A DNA stretch of 64,000 nucleotides from positions 62,001-126,000 of the forward strand of contig LQPB01000044.1 in assembly GCA_002102225.1 (NCBI GenBank), given 5' to 3'. Positions 15,958 to 25,361 of this stretch are shown here, in pieces. The DNA is from Mycobacterium interjectum. GTDB taxonomy: Bacteria; Actinomycetota; Actinomycetes; Mycobacteriales; Mycobacteriaceae. Within the stretch, counting starts at the first letter, position 1; the number at the start of each line of letters is the position of its first letter. A model generated the notes under the pieces. It was not told where the DNA came from. It did not search any database and was given only the letters and a program-made list of their open reading frames with translations. Made by a program: the position numbers and the translations under genes.

Positions 15958-16958
15958 GCCCGTCGGTTTTCGGCAGGGTCCAACTCGGTTACGTGGTGAT
16001 CGAGACCCAAAAGTTCAGCGACTGGCGACGATTCGGCCGCGACGCCATCGGCATGCATCTCGACGACGCGGCGAACGACGCGATGCGGTTTCGCCTTGAC
16101 GACACCGAGTGCCGGTTCCTGCTGCGGCGCGGCCCCGCCGAGGACGTCACCGCGCTCGGCTGGCACCTCGACGACCACGACGCCTTCGAGACGGTGGTCG
16201 CCCGCGTCACGCGCCATGGGGTGCCGGTGACCGAGGGGACCGACGAGGAGGCCGCGCTGCGCGGGGTGGAACGGCTGGTCCGCTTCCCGGGACCCAACGG
16301 GCTGACCCAGGAGATCTTCACGCGCGCCCGAACCGCCGCGGCGCCCTTACGGCTTCTGGCGGGCGGCGGTTTCGTCACCGGCGCAGCGGGTTTGGGTCAT
16401 GTGGCCGTCACCACCACCAAGCCCCATCAGCTGCACGGCTACTACGCCGCGGTGTTGGACGCGCGGCTGTCCGACTACATCGACGAGACCATCGGCGGCC
16501 TGAAGTTCAAGATCCGCTTCCTGCGGGTCAACGAGCGGCACCACACCGTGGCGATCGCGGCCGCCAACCGGCTCAGGCTCAACCCGATACGCACCCGGGT
16601 GCAGCACGTCAACGTCCAGCTCGCCCAGCCCGACGACATGACGGCGGCCTACCAGCGCGTCAAGCGGCTCGGGTTCCGGATGGCGCTCGGGGTTGGCCAG
16701 CACACCAACGACAAGGAGCTGTCCTTCTACGCCGTCACACCCTCGGGGTTCGAATGGGAAGTCGGCTGGAATCCGATCGTGGTCGACGAAACCGCCTGGG
16801 AGCCAACCACTTATCAGGGGATCAGCATCTGGGGCCACACCAGGGAGGGTAGGACGATCGTCGACAAATTCGCTCAACTCAAGACGGGTGTCGCGTCGCT
16901 GGTACACCGCGAGGACGTCGTGCCCGCGCTGGCGGGCGCCGGTATCGCGGATAATTGA
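15954..16958 (+). CDS. Type I extradiol ring-cleavage dioxygenase
   Basis: 334-residue two-domain vicinal-oxygen-chelate enzyme. The C-terminal active domain supplies the Fe(II) facial triad: His149 (GLGHVAVTT), His218 (RVQHVNVQL) and Glu269 (GFEWEVG). NERHHTVAI carries the active-site histidines next to the substrate pocket, as in BphC/HsaC. It cleaves a catechol made by the upstream hydroxylase. The N-terminal domain lacks the metal ligands, as usual. It is the third gene of the rightward arm and overlaps the hydrolase by four bases. Confidence 0.92.
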   Translation: MSPSVFGRVQLGYVVIETQKFSDWRRFGRDAIGMHLDDAANDAMRFRLDDTECRFLLRRGPAEDVTALGWHLDDHDAFETVVARVTRHGVPVTEGTDEEAALRGVERLVRFPGPNGLTQEIFTRARTAAAPLRLLAGGGFVTGAAGLGHVAVTTTKPHQLHGYYAAVLDARLSDYIDETIGGLKFKIRFLRVNERHHTVAIAAANRLRLNPIRTRVQHVNVQLAQPDDMTAAYQRVKRLGFRMALGVGQHTNDKELSFYAVTPSGFEWEVGWNPIVVDETAWEPTTYQGISIWGHTREGRTIVDKFAQLKTGVASLVHREDVVPALAGAGIADN

Positions 16959-16980
16959 GCGCCTCACTTCAGGAGCAACG

Positions 16981-18012
16981 ATGCTGCGAATCGACACCCA
17001 CCACCACGCCGTCCCCGCGTCCTACCGGCAGCTGCTGCGCAAAGCGGGAATCGACGAGGCCGGTGGGCGCGCGGTACCCGACTGGAGCCCGGAAGGTTCA
17101 CTGCAGACCATGTCCGAACTCGGGGTGGCGACGGCGATCCTGTCGGTGTCGGCGCCCGGCACGACGTTCCTGCCGAATCCGGCCGACGCCGCCGCCCTGG
17201 CGAGCGACCTCAACGACTACCTGGCCGCCGTCGTCGCCGCCCAACCGGACCGATTCGGCTTCTTCGCGACCCTCCCAATGCCGCACGTCAGCGAATCCGT
17301 TGACGAGGTGGTGCGATGCCTGGACGAATTGCGCGCCGACGGTGTCATCCTGCTGGCGAACGCGGCGGGCGTCTACCTGGGCCAGGGTGGTCAGGACGAT
17401 CTGTTCGCGGCCCTCGACGCTCGTTCGGCGGTCGTGTTCATCCATCCCGCCGAACTGCCGGGCCCCCCGGTGGACGGCGTCCTGCCCTTCGCGGCCGATT
17501 TCCTGCTCGACACCACCCGGGCGGCGTATCTCCTTGTCCGCAATGAGATTCGCCGCAAGTACCCGAACATCAAATTCATCCTCGGCCACGCGGGCGGATT
17601 CGTGCCCTACGCCTCGCACCGAATGGCGATCGCCATCATGAGCGACACCGGGCGCACCCTGACGGACAGCCTGGACGACTTCGCGGGCTTCTACTTCGAC
17701 ACGGCGTTGTCGTCGACCGCCGCGGCGCTGCCGAGCCTGCTCGCCTTCGCCGAGCCCGGGCACGTCACCTTCGGCTCGGACTATCCCTTCGCACCCGTCG
17801 CGGCGGCCAAGCTGTTCGCCGCCGGCCTGGAGACCTATCCCGGGCTCGACCCCGGCGCCCGGGCCGCGATCGAGCGCACCAACGCGCTGGCGCTGTTCCC
17901 GCGTCTCGGATCGGCGCCGCCGCCCGAGGCGGGCACCGCGCTCGAGCGAGTGCGCCGCGCCGCCAGCCGGACCGCGATGCGCGGCGTCTCGCGGCTGATC
18001 AGCACCCGGTAG
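16981..18012 (+). CDS. ACMSD-like amidohydrolase/decarboxylase
   Basis: 343-residue TIM-barrel metal enzyme of the amidohydrolase-2 family that includes aminocarboxymuconate-semialdehyde, gamma-resorcylate and 5-carboxyvanillate decarboxylases. Metal-ligand motifs are RIDTHHHAVP at the start, FIHPAE, ILGHAGG and the aspartate in FGSDYPF. GGAG-type spacing before ATG 16981 (TTCAGGAGCAACG) fixes the start. It is fourth in the rightward arm and 22 bases after the dioxygenase. It may decarboxylate a carboxylated aromatic or ring-cleavage product, making this cluster differ from the classical mhp set. Confidence 0.85.
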   Translation: MLRIDTHHHAVPASYRQLLRKAGIDEAGGRAVPDWSPEGSLQTMSELGVATAILSVSAPGTTFLPNPADAAALASDLNDYLAAVVAAQPDRFGFFATLPMPHVSESVDEVVRCLDELRADGVILLANAAGVYLGQGGQDDLFAALDARSAVVFIHPAELPGPPVDGVLPFAADFLLDTTRAAYLLVRNEIRRKYPNIKFILGHAGGFVPYASHRMAIAIMSDTGRTLTDSLDDFAGFYFDTALSSTAAALPSLLAFAEPGHVTFGSDYPFAPVAAAKLFAAGLETYPGLDPGARAAIERTNALALFPRLGSAPPPEAGTALERVRRAASRTAMRGVSRLISTR

Positions 18013-18018
18013 GCGCGG

Positions 18019-18924
18019 TCAGCGCAGCGCCTGCTGCCAGGACACAATGCGGTCGGCCAGTTCGGGTCCCGCGTCTTCCTGGATGAAGTGGCTGGCGTTG
18101 ATGCGAGCGTGCGGCTGGCCCGCCGCGCCAGGGATGTGTCTGATCAAGGGCCGGTCCGCGTGCCCGAGGATGGGATCGCGGGAGCCGAAGATGGCCAGGC
18201 AGGGCTTTTCCCAGCGGCTCAGGGCCTTCCAGGCCGCCCGGTTGGCCGGGATCGCGGGGTCATACGGCGACGTCGGCACCAGCTGGGGGAACGCGCGGGC
18301 CCCGGCCTGGTAGGTCTTGTCCGGGAAGGGGGCGTCGTAGCCGGCCCGGACCTTGGAGGGCACGTGGCGGACGGTCCCGACGGCGACGATGCGACCGGCG
18401 GGAAGCACAGGGGAGTAGCGCGCGAAGGCCCGCCACAGGTAGAAGGCCGGCGGCGTGGGTCGCTCCGCGGTGGGCAGGAAACCGTTCGCCACCACCAGCC
18501 GCGCGATCCGGTCGCCCTGCTCGGCGGCGATGCGCAGGCCGATTAGCGAACCCCAGTCCTGCACGAACAGCGTGACGTCCTTGAGGTTGAGGCGCTCGAA
18601 CCATGCGGTCACCCACTCGACATGCCGCTGGTAGGTGTAATCCTCGGGTTGGCTGGGCTTGTCGGAGCGGCCGAAGCCGATCAGGTCGGGCGCCAGTACG
18701 CGATTCCCGGCGTCGGCCAGCGGCGGAATCATCGTGCGGTACAGGTAGCTCCACGTGGGCTCGCCGTGCAGCAGCACGATGGGCGGGCCGTCGGCCGGCC
18801 CCTCATCCAGGAAGTGCATGCGCAGCGGCTGCGTATCGCTCGCCGCCACGTCGAGGTAATTCGCTACGAACGGATAGCCCTCCAGGTTTTCGAATCGGGA
18901 GTCTGGGGTTCGCAGCACTCGCAT
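18019..18924 (-). CDS. dhmA: Haloalkane dehalogenase DhmA
   Basis: 301-residue alpha/beta hydrolase that hydrolyses carbon-halogen bonds. The start [19 protein letters not shown] and [19 protein letters not shown] match mycobacterial haloalkane dehalogenase 1 (recalled as Rv2296). The nucleophile is Asp123 with the halide-binding Trp next to it (VQDWGSLIG), and the catalytic His is in NASHFIQED. The ATG at 18924 with GAGGAG upstream is preferred over the longer frame to 19014. It is convergent with the amidohydrolase, six bases apart. The natural substrate in mycobacteria is unknown. Confidence 0.92.
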   Translation of the reverse strand: MRVLRTPDSRFENLEGYPFVANYLDVAASDTQPLRMHFLDEGPADGPPIVLLHGEPTWSYLYRTMIPPLADAGNRVLAPDLIGFGRSDKPSQPEDYTYQRHVEWVTAWFERLNLKDVTLFVQDWGSLIGLRIAAEQGDRIARLVVANGFLPTAERPTPPAFYLWRAFARYSPVLPAGRIVAVGTVRHVPSKVRAGYDAPFPDKTYQAGARAFPQLVPTSPYDPAIPANRAAWKALSRWEKPCLAIFGSRDPILGHADRPLIRHIPGAAGQPHARINASHFIQEDAGPELADRIVSWQQALR

Positions 18925-19033
18925 ACTCGGCTCCTCCGGGGTGGGACCCCTGCAAGCCTCTCGCGGCGCGGCGATTTCGTCCAGTGGGAGATTCATTGAG
19001 GCGGTGACCGGCAACCACTAAACTGCGCACATC

Positions 19034-19759
19034 ATGGCCATCCGGAGCGCCGTCCTGCTCATCGCCGACATCGGCGGCTACACCCATTACATGAGTTGGA
19101 ACCGGACCCACCTGGCGCACGCTCAGCTAACGGTCGCCGGATTGTTGGAAGCCGTGATCGACGCCGGAAAGGGCCTGAAGCTCGCCAAGCTGGAGGGCGA
19201 CGCGGCCTTCTTCTGGGCGCCGGACGGCAACGCCAAAGTGCTCGTGTGCGAGCGGCTGTCACGGATGCGCGGGGCGTTCATCGCGCAGCGCGAACGGTTC
19301 AAGGCCGACATCGCCTGCGAGTGCGCGAGCTGCGGGCAGCTCGACAATCTCTCGCTGAAATTCGTCGTCCATCAGGGCGAGGTCGCGGAGCAAAAGGTGA
19401 AGCGCCACGTCGAACTCGCCGGGGTCGATGTCATCCTGGTGCACCGGATGCTGAAAAACTCGGTGCCCGTGGCCGAATACGTGCTGATGACCGATCCGAT
19501 CGCCGCGTGCCTCGACGACCCGATGCGCGGGCTGTGCAAGCCGCTGGTTCACCACTTCGAAGGAATCGGGGACACGTCGACCCATTACATCGACCTCGCC
19601 ACGTCGGAGGTGCCGGAGGCGCCGCCGCGGCGCAGCGGTCTCGGCCGGTTGTCGAAGACGGTGAAGTTCGAGTTGATCTCACTGCCGTTTTTGCTGGGCA
19701 TCAAGAAACCCGCGGAAGGCTTCCGCAACCTGGACCGCGCCGAGGACATTCCCGCGTAG
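19034..19759 (+). CDS. DUF2652 protein (adenylate-cyclase-like fold)
   Basis: 241 residues, starting [20 protein letters not shown], with [35 protein letters not shown], a CxxC pair (CECASCGQ) and [23 protein letters not shown]. These match DUF2652, distantly related to class III nucleotide cyclase domains: the DIGGY and LEGDA positions mirror the two metal aspartate loops. Catalytic competence is unproven. The ATG lies nine bases after TAAACT (19019-19024), so the mRNA may be leaderless. Divergent from dhmA; recalled as an Rv2295-like neighbour. Confidence 0.85.
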   Translation: MAIRSAVLLIADIGGYTHYMSWNRTHLAHAQLTVAGLLEAVIDAGKGLKLAKLEGDAAFFWAPDGNAKVLVCERLSRMRGAFIAQRERFKADIACECASCGQLDNLSLKFVVHQGEVAEQKVKRHVELAGVDVILVHRMLKNSVPVAEYVLMTDPIAACLDDPMRGLCKPLVHHFEGIGDTSTHYIDLATSEVPEAPPRRSGLGRLSKTVKFELISLPFLLGIKKPAEGFRNLDRAEDIPA

Positions 19760-19790
19760 CCGAAAGCCGAAGCCTGGCCGCGTAGTTGAG

Positions 19791-20990
19791 CTATCGGGCC
19801 CGCTGCAGTGCTTGGCCCATTCGCGAGAGCGCCTCGCCGAGAATGGCTTTCGAGGTGGCGAAGTTCAGCCGCACGTGCCCGGCTCCACCGGTTCCGAAGA
19901 CGTGGCCCGAGCTGAGCGCGACGCGCGCGTGGTCGAGGAACCAGCGCGCCGGCCCGGCCAGATCGGCGACCACCGCCGGCCCGTCGGCGGCGTCCTCGGC
20001 AAAACCGAGCTCTCGGCAATCGAGCCAGGCGAGGTAAGTGCCCTGCGGCCATTGATATCTCACGCCGGGAAGGTGTTCGGCGACCAGCTCGCCCAGCAAC
20101 GCCCGGTTCGCGTCCAAACCGGCCAGCAGCGCGTCCAGCCAATCGCCGGCGCTGCGGAACGCCTCCGCGTGGGCGATGATCCCGAAGTGGCTCGGGCCGT
20201 GGCTGACCTCCTCCGGCATGCGGCGCAAATCCGCGGCGGCCTCCGGCCCGGCGATCGCCAACGCGGCCTTCAACCCGGAGAGGTTCCACGCCTTGGAGGC
20301 GGACGTCACGGCCAGGGCGTTCTCCGCGCCCGGCACGGTCAGATACGGAACGAAGCTCGCTCCCGGCAGGATCACCGGCGCGTGGATCTCGTCGGATACC
20401 ACCCGGACATTAAAGCGTCGGGCAAGCTCGGCGACCCGGCGCAGCTCCTCGGCGGTGTGCACCGACCCGGTCGGATTGTGCGGGTTGCACAACAGGTAGG
20501 CAACCTTGCCGCCCGAAGCGCTGGCGCGCGCGAACGCGTCCTCCAAGGAGCCGAAGTCGATTCGGCCGTCGGCGTCCAGCGGCGCCTCGATCACCCGGCG
20601 GCCGTCATGCGCGACAAACGCGTAGAACGGCGCGTAGACCGGCGGGTTGACGACCACCGCGTCACCGCGCTCGGTGACCAGTCGCAGCGTTTCGACGATG
20701 CCGAGCATGACGTCGGGAACGATCGCGGTGCGGCCGACCTCCAGGTCATGCCATTGCCAACGGCGCGAGGCGAATTCGCTGACGGCCTCGGCAAGCGCGG
20801 TGCCGCACGGGTATCCGGTGTCGCCGATGTCGATGGCCCGGCGCAGCGCCTCGGCCACCGTCGGCGGCAGGTGGACGTCCATCTCCGCGACCCACAGCGG
20901 CAACACGTCGTCGGGGTGCGCGCGCCACTTCATGCTGGTGCGCAGCCGCAGTTGGGGCAGCGTGAGTTCCTCGAGTGGGTTAAAGCTCAC
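19791..20990 (-). CDS. PatB/MalY-type PLP aminotransferase (C-S lyase-like)
   Basis: 399-residue fold-type I pyridoxal-phosphate enzyme. PLP lysine region [34 protein letters not shown] and [15 protein letters not shown] are visible, as is the N-terminal [19 protein letters not shown] typical of the MalY/PatB cystathionine beta-lyase-like subgroup. It probably acts on sulfur amino acids by beta-elimination, though transaminase activity is possible. The length is normal. Recalled as the counterpart of Rv2294, next to dhmA in M. tuberculosis as here. Confidence 0.88.
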   Translation of the reverse strand: MSFNPLEELTLPQLRLRTSMKWRAHPDDVLPLWVAEMDVHLPPTVAEALRRAIDIGDTGYPCGTALAEAVSEFASRRWQWHDLEVGRTAIVPDVMLGIVETLRLVTERGDAVVVNPPVYAPFYAFVAHDGRRVIEAPLDADGRIDFGSLEDAFARASASGGKVAYLLCNPHNPTGSVHTAEELRRVAELARRFNVRVVSDEIHAPVILPGASFVPYLTVPGAENALAVTSASKAWNLSGLKAALAIAGPEAAADLRRMPEEVSHGPSHFGIIAHAEAFRSAGDWLDALLAGLDANRALLGELVAEHLPGVRYQWPQGTYLAWLDCRELGFAEDAADGPAVVADLAGPARWFLDHARVALSSGHVFGTGGAGHVRLNFATSKAILGEALSRMGQALQRAR

Positions 20991-20999
20991 CCCGGCAGA

Positions 21000-22094
21000 C
21001 TAGGTGGCGAACGCGTGCTTTGGAATCGTCAGCGGTAGGTCGACCGAACTCAGCAGCCCCGGTTCCGCGGCAACGACATACGGCACGGCGTTGACGACGC
21101 GCATCGCGGTGGCGACCATCGCGCCCGCCCCGGAGGTCATCCCCGCGACCCCGGCCCTGCGGGGGTCCCTCAGCCTGGCCGCCAGGGTGCAGTCGATGTC
21201 GGGGTCGCCGGAGATCATGATGCGGTAGGACAGATCGCCGATCCCGGTCGGCCAGTCCGGGGCGACGTCGTGCGCGAGCCGGGTGACGTGCTCGATGACG
21301 ATGGCCTCGCGGCCGTCGACCACGCCGATCGCCCGCATGCGCAGCGCGCCGCACGTCCCGGCCTCGACGGTGCCCATCGCGACCTCCAGCGTCCGGTCGG
21401 TGACCGCACGGTCGAAGAATTCGCGGACTTCCTGGACTTCGACGCCGAGCGCGTCGGCGACCAACCGAATCTGGCCCTGCCATTCGCCGGCGATCGCCCC
21501 CGGGAAGCCGATCCAGGGCTGGTAGTCGAGCGGCCGGCCGAAACCCAAGGCGTCGCTCATGATGTCGGGGACGCCGTAATCGTCGTACAGGCCGATCTCG
21601 AAGGCGTGGATCTTCTCGATCGACGACGACTGGGTGCACAGCACCAGCGGCAGGTAGTCGGCGGCGAAGCCCGGTTCGATCCCCGACGCGTACAGCGACA
21701 CCTGACCCTGCTTGGCCGCGGCGGCCAACTGTTCGCGCCACTCCGCGGGCTCGTAGGCGCGCGGATTGACTAGCCGGGTGGTGCTGGTCGTGACGACGTT
21801 GATCCCGGCCTCGAGCAGCCTGACGTAATCGGGGACGGCCAGCGCGTCGCGCTCGGGACCGCTGGCCGCGTAGATCACGCAGTCGGGCTCGAGCGCGATC
21901 AGCGCGTCCGCGTCGGTGGTGGCGGCCAGTCCGATCGGCTCGCCATTGGCGAGTTCGCCGGCGTCCCGGCCATCCTTGTCCGGCGAGTGCACCCACACCC
22001 CGACCAGGTCCAGGTTGGGGCGCCGCTGAATGGCGCGAATGGCGATCGATCCGATGCCGCCGGTCGCCCACACCACCACCCGATGAGCCGGCAT
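21000..22094 (-). CDS. Dihydrodipicolinate-reductase-like NAD(P)-binding protein (paralogue 1)
   Basis: 364 residues. An N-terminal Rossmann domain (VVVWATGGIGSIAIRAIQRR, residues 5-24) and a C-terminal domain show the fold of dihydrodipicolinate reductase/amine dehydrogenase-like proteins: VGVWVHSPDKDGRDAGELA, INVVTTSTTRLVNP and VRFFDRA-like helices. The ATG at 22094 with GAGGAGAAC upstream is preferred over 22166. It is clearly homologous to the protein at 23236-24300. Such proteins accompany sterol- and ketone-related genes in mycobacteria; the reaction is unknown. It diverges from the LLM operon across an operator-bearing gap. Confidence 0.85.
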   Translation of the reverse strand: MPAHRVVVWATGGIGSIAIRAIQRRPNLDLVGVWVHSPDKDGRDAGELANGEPIGLAATTDADALIALEPDCVIYAASGPERDALAVPDYVRLLEAGINVVTTSTTRLVNPRAYEPAEWREQLAAAAKQGQVSLYASGIEPGFAADYLPLVLCTQSSSIEKIHAFEIGLYDDYGVPDIMSDALGFGRPLDYQPWIGFPGAIAGEWQGQIRLVADALGVEVQEVREFFDRAVTDRTLEVAMGTVEAGTCGALRMRAIGVVDGREAIVIEHVTRLAHDVAPDWPTGIGDLSYRIMISGDPDIDCTLAARLRDPRRAGVAGMTSGAGAMVATAMRVVNAVPYVVAAEPGLLSSVDLPLTIPKHAFAT

Positions 22095-22200
22095 CTTGTT
22101 CTCCTCAGGTGCGTGCGCGTCGCGGACATGATGAAAGCCGTGGCGGCCGTTGCTGTTACGTCGCAAGCTAACAGCCGCGAGTCAGCGCGGTCAAGGGTTT

Positions 22201-22239
22201 AAGAAAGCAGACACTATCTTAACGAACAAATCTTAGGTT
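22201..22239 (+). promoter_or_regulatory. TetR-type operator plus promoter of the LLM operon
   Basis: AAGAAAG-CAGACA-CTATCTT (22201-22220) is an inverted repeat with a 6-base spacer and one mismatch. It matches the AAGATAG-N6-CTATCTT site beside the TetR gene at 27580. It is followed by ACAAATCTTAGGTT (22226-22239), containing a TAGGTT -10-like box, 12 bases before the GTG at 22252. The operator would overlap the -35 position. Confidence 0.65.
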
Positions 22240-22251
22240 ATGGTGCTGTGA

Positions 22252-23226
22252 GTGTTCACGCTCAGGTTCGACATGCGCGCCCCCGGCTGGGCGGCGTCGG
22301 CCGCCGACCTCTACGCCGGGGCGATCGACATGTGCGCGTGGTCGGAGACCCGCGGCGCGCTGTTGGCGGTTCTCTCCGAGCATCACGGGGCCGACGACGG
22401 CCATCTGCCCGCGCCGCTCACGTTGGCCGCCGCGATCGCGGCCCGGACGCGCACGTTGGCGATCCTGCTTGCCGCGGTGCCGATTCCGCTGTGGGACCCC
22501 GTCCGGCTTGCCGAGGAGATCAGCGTGCTCGACCTGATCAGCCGGGGCCGGGTGTCCTACGCGTTCGGGGTCGGACATCGAAGCGAGGAATACGAGCACT
22601 TCGGCATCGACATGGCCACCCGCGGCCGGGTGGCCGACGAGATCCTGGCGGTGCTGGGCCCGCTGGTGCGTGGCGAGCCCGTCGACTACAGGGGGCGCAC
22701 GGTCCGGGTCACGCCGCCGTGCGCGTCGCCCACCGGGCCGATCATGCTGATCGCCGGCGGCAGCAAGGCCGCGGCCCGGCGCGCCGGCGCGCTCGGCCTC
22801 GGGTTCGTCTCCCAGACCGATCTGCCGGGCCTCAAGGAGTTCTACGAAGAGCAGTGCCGCGCCCACGGCCACCAGCCCGGAATGATCCAGTTTCCCGTCC
22901 GGGGCGCTCCCACTGCGGTTTTCGTCGGTGACGACGTCGACGAGGCGTGGGACACGCTGGGGCCGTACCTGTTGCACGACGCGGTGACGGCGGCGTCGTA
23001 CCGGCCCCACGATGACATGGTCGCCAGCATCACCCAGTCCGACAGCGTGGCCGCGCTTCGCGCGGAGAACGGCCCCTACCGCATCTTCACCCCCGACGAG
23101 GCGACCGGGTACGTGCGCGGCGGGCGGCCCCTGCCGCTGCACCCGCTGTGCGGCGGCGTGCCACCCGAGGTGGCGTGGCCCTACCTCGAACGCGCCGCGG
23201 CCGCGGCCGCCCGGGCCCACGAGTAA
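22252..23226 (+). CDS. LLM-class F420-dependent oxidoreductase (paralogue 1)
   Basis: 324-residue luciferase-like TIM-barrel protein. GTG start gives FTLRFDMRAP; family blocks include SEHHGADDGHLP, DPVRLAEEISVLDLISRGRVSYAFGVGHR and IAGGSKAAARRAGALGLGF. The family uses F420 or FMN as hydride carrier. The end (LHPLCGGVPPEVAWPYLERA) is nearly the same as in the paralogue at 24369, so the whole protein is conserved between copies. Probably co-transcribed with the dihydrodipicolinate-reductase-like gene 9 bases downstream. Substrate unknown. Confidence 0.9.
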   Translation: MFTLRFDMRAPGWAASAADLYAGAIDMCAWSETRGALLAVLSEHHGADDGHLPAPLTLAAAIAARTRTLAILLAAVPIPLWDPVRLAEEISVLDLISRGRVSYAFGVGHRSEEYEHFGIDMATRGRVADEILAVLGPLVRGEPVDYRGRTVRVTPPCASPTGPIMLIAGGSKAAARRAGALGLGFVSQTDLPGLKEFYEEQCRAHGHQPGMIQFPVRGAPTAVFVGDDVDEAWDTLGPYLLHDAVTAASYRPHDDMVASITQSDSVAALRAENGPYRIFTPDEATGYVRGGRPLPLHPLCGGVPPEVAWPYLERAAAAAARAHE

Positions 23227-23235
23227 GGAGCGCAG

Positions 23236-24300
23236 GTGACACGAGTCGTGGTGTGGTCCACCGGCGGGGTCGGGTCGATCGCGATCGACGCCATCCACCG
23301 CCGCCCGGACCTGGAACTCGTTGGCGTATGGGTGCATTCGCCCGACAAGGTCGGCAGGGACGCCGGCGAGCTGGCGGGCATCGGTCCGCTGGGGGTGCGG
23401 GCCACCCACGACGCCGACGCGCTGATCGCCCTGGCGCCCGACGCCGTGGTGTATGCGGCGAGCGGCCCCGATCGCGACGGCGCCGCCGTGCCGGACTACC
23501 TGCGGCTGCTGTCGGCGGGCATCAACGTCGTGTCGACATCGTCGACGAGTCTGGTGTATCCGCCGTCGTACTTCGCCCCGGAGTGGCGCGACCAACTCGA
23601 CGCGGCGGCCACGTCGGGCGGCGTCTCGTTCTACGCCTCGGGCATCTTCCCCGGTTTCGCCTCCGACCAGCTGGCGTTGCTCATGACGACGCAGTCGAAG
23701 AACATCCGCACCATCACGGCCAGCGAGGTCGCGCTCAACGACCACTACCCGGTGGCCGACGTGATGATGGACGGGATGGGTTTCGGCCGTCCGCTGGATT
23801 TCGAGCCCATGCTCAAGACACCCGGGTTCATCGAAATGGCTTGGAAAGCACCGATACACCTGATTGCCGGTGGGCTGAGGGTCGAGGTCGAGCGCATCAA
23901 CGGTTCCCTCGACCGCGAGTTGACGGGTCGCGACATCCAGGTGGCGTTCGGCACCATCGAGGCGGGCAGCTGCGGCGCGGTGCGCACCCGGGCCGCGGGG
24001 GTGGTCAACGGCCGGGAGGCGATCGTGATCGAGCACGTCATCCGGATGGCCCGCGACGTCGCCCCCGACTGGCCGACGTCGGACTGCGACGCGACCTATC
24101 GCGTCGACATCGAAGGGGATCCGGACATTCACTGCGCGATGACTCTCGGCGCGGCCGAGGGCCACGGTGCCGGGCGCGCCGCGATGGCGGCGACGGCCAT
24201 GCGGGTGGTCAACGCGATCCCGTACGTGGTCGACGCGCCGCCCGGCTTGCTCAGCTCGCTGGATATCCCGACGACTTTGCCGCGGCACGTGTTTGCCTAG
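23236..24300 (+). CDS. Dihydrodipicolinate-reductase-like NAD(P)-binding protein (paralogue 2)
   Basis: 354 residues from a GTG with AAGGAG upstream. The Rossmann start VVVWSTGGVGSIAIDAIHRR (residues 4-23) is almost the same as in the divergent protein at 21000-22094, and both keep the VWVHSPDKVGRDAGELA stretch. The two copies flank the operator from opposite sides. It is second in the LLM operon and likely a partner enzyme using NAD(P)H on the same substrate class. The reaction is not known. Confidence 0.87.
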   Translation: MTRVVVWSTGGVGSIAIDAIHRRPDLELVGVWVHSPDKVGRDAGELAGIGPLGVRATHDADALIALAPDAVVYAASGPDRDGAAVPDYLRLLSAGINVVSTSSTSLVYPPSYFAPEWRDQLDAAATSGGVSFYASGIFPGFASDQLALLMTTQSKNIRTITASEVALNDHYPVADVMMDGMGFGRPLDFEPMLKTPGFIEMAWKAPIHLIAGGLRVEVERINGSLDRELTGRDIQVAFGTIEAGSCGAVRTRAAGVVNGREAIVIEHVIRMARDVAPDWPTSDCDATYRVDIEGDPDIHCAMTLGAAEGHGAGRAAMAATAMRVVNAIPYVVDAPPGLLSSLDIPTTLPRHVFA

Positions 24301-24339
24301 GCGTTGACGCGGCTCTCGGCGGCGCCGTAGCGTACGTGG

Positions 24340-24353
24340 ACAAATATTAGGTT
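24340..24353 (+). promoter_or_regulatory. Promoter-like element shared with the LLM operon at 22252
   Basis: ACAAATATTAGGTT differs at one position of 14 from 22226-22239 and lies at a similar distance (15 bases) before a GTG start, again with TAGGTT as a -10-like box. No CTATCTT inverted repeat accompanies this copy, so the two operons may share a promoter but not the full operator. Confidence 0.5.
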
Positions 24354-24368
24354 GGCTAGGAGTTGGGT

Positions 24369-25361
24369 GTGTTCACGCTGCGCTTCGACATGCGCGCCCC
24401 GTCGTGGGGAGCGCCGAAAGTGGCGCTCTACGCCGCCGTGCCCGAAATGTGTGCGTGGGCCGAGGATCATGGCGGCCTGGCCGCGGTGTTCTGCGAGCAC
24501 CACGGATCCGAGGACGGCTATCTGCCGTCGCCCCTCTTGCTGGCGTCGTCGGTGGCCGCGCGAACCGAGCGGCTGGCGCTGAGCCTGATCCTGATCCTGC
24601 CGTTCTACGACCCCGTGCGCCTCGCCGAGGACATGGCGGTGCTCGACATCATCAGCAATGGCCGGGCGTCGTACATCCTGGCCCTGGGGTATCGACCCGA
24701 GGAGTTCGAGCACTTCGGTGTGGCGCTGAAGGGACGCGGGCGGCTCGCCGACGAGAAGCTCGAGCTGCTGCGCTCGCTGCTCTCCGACGAAACGGTCAGC
24801 CGGGACGGGCGACGGATCACGGTGACGCCCCGCCCGGAGACCGCCGGCGGCCCCGGGCTGATGTGGGGCGGTGGCAGCGTGGCGGCGGCGCGCCGGGCCG
24901 GCAGGTATGGCCTGGGCATGCTGGGCAACGCGAACGTAGCCGGGATGCGGGAGGCCTACGAGGAGGCCTGCCGCGAGCACGGTCATACGCCCGGCCCGAC
25001 GATGTTTCCCAGCCGCGACACCCCGTCCGTCGTGTTCGTCGCCGACGACGTCGACCAAGCGTGGGACGAGCTTGGCGAGCATCTGTTGCATGACGTGCGA
25101 ACCTATGCCGCGTGGAATCCCGGGGACGAGACGACCGCGGGCTTCTCGCACGTGAGCACCGTCGAGGAGCTGCGCGCCGCGCCGGCGTCGCACGTGATCA
25201 TCTCGGTGCCGGAAGCGATTTCACGGGTGCGCGCCGGCCAGATACTCAACCTGTCGCCGCTGTGCGGCGGGCTGCCGCCGGAGATCGCGTGGCCGTATCT
25301 CAAGCGCGTGGGCGACGTCGTGCTGCCGGAGGCCCTGTCGGAGAGAAAGACGGCACTATGA
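24369..25361 (+). CDS. LLM-class F420-dependent oxidoreductase (paralogue 2)
   Basis: About 330 residues from GTG 24369, chosen because it aligns with the paralogue's start (FTLRFDMRAPSWG) and follows CTAGGAG. Blocks CEHHGSEDGYLPSP, DPVRLAEDMAVLDIISNGRASYILALGYR and GGGSVAAARRAGRYGLGM match luciferase-like monooxygenases that use F420 or FMN. The final SERKTAL overlaps the P450 ATG as ATGA, so the oxidoreductase and P450 are co-translated. It may act on the P450 substrate or product. Confidence 0.9.
   Translation: MFTLRFDMRAPSWGAPKVALYAAVPEMCAWAEDHGGLAAVFCEHHGSEDGYLPSPLLLASSVAARTERLALSLILILPFYDPVRLAEDMAVLDIISNGRASYILALGYRPEEFEHFGVALKGRGRLADEKLELLRSLLSDETVSRDGRRITVTPRPETAGGPGLMWGGGSVAAARRAGRYGLGMLGNANVAGMREAYEEACREHGHTPGPTMFPSRDTPSVVFVADDVDQAWDELGEHLLHDVRTYAAWNPGDETTAGFSHVSTVEELRAAPASHVIISVPEAISRVRAGQILNLSPLCGGLPPEIAWPYLKRVGDVVLPEALSERKTAL

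Noticed and set aside
18924..19014. Longer dhmA frame starting at 19014.
   Set aside because: The extra residues overlap the promoter of the divergent gene and do not belong to the dehalogenase family; ATG 18924 has a good GAGGAG site.
22219..24288. Very long open frame (689 codons) on the minus strand.
   Set aside because: It is antisense to the LLM and reductase genes, has no family-like motifs and is rich in Arg, His and Gly as expected of a shadow in GC-rich DNA.
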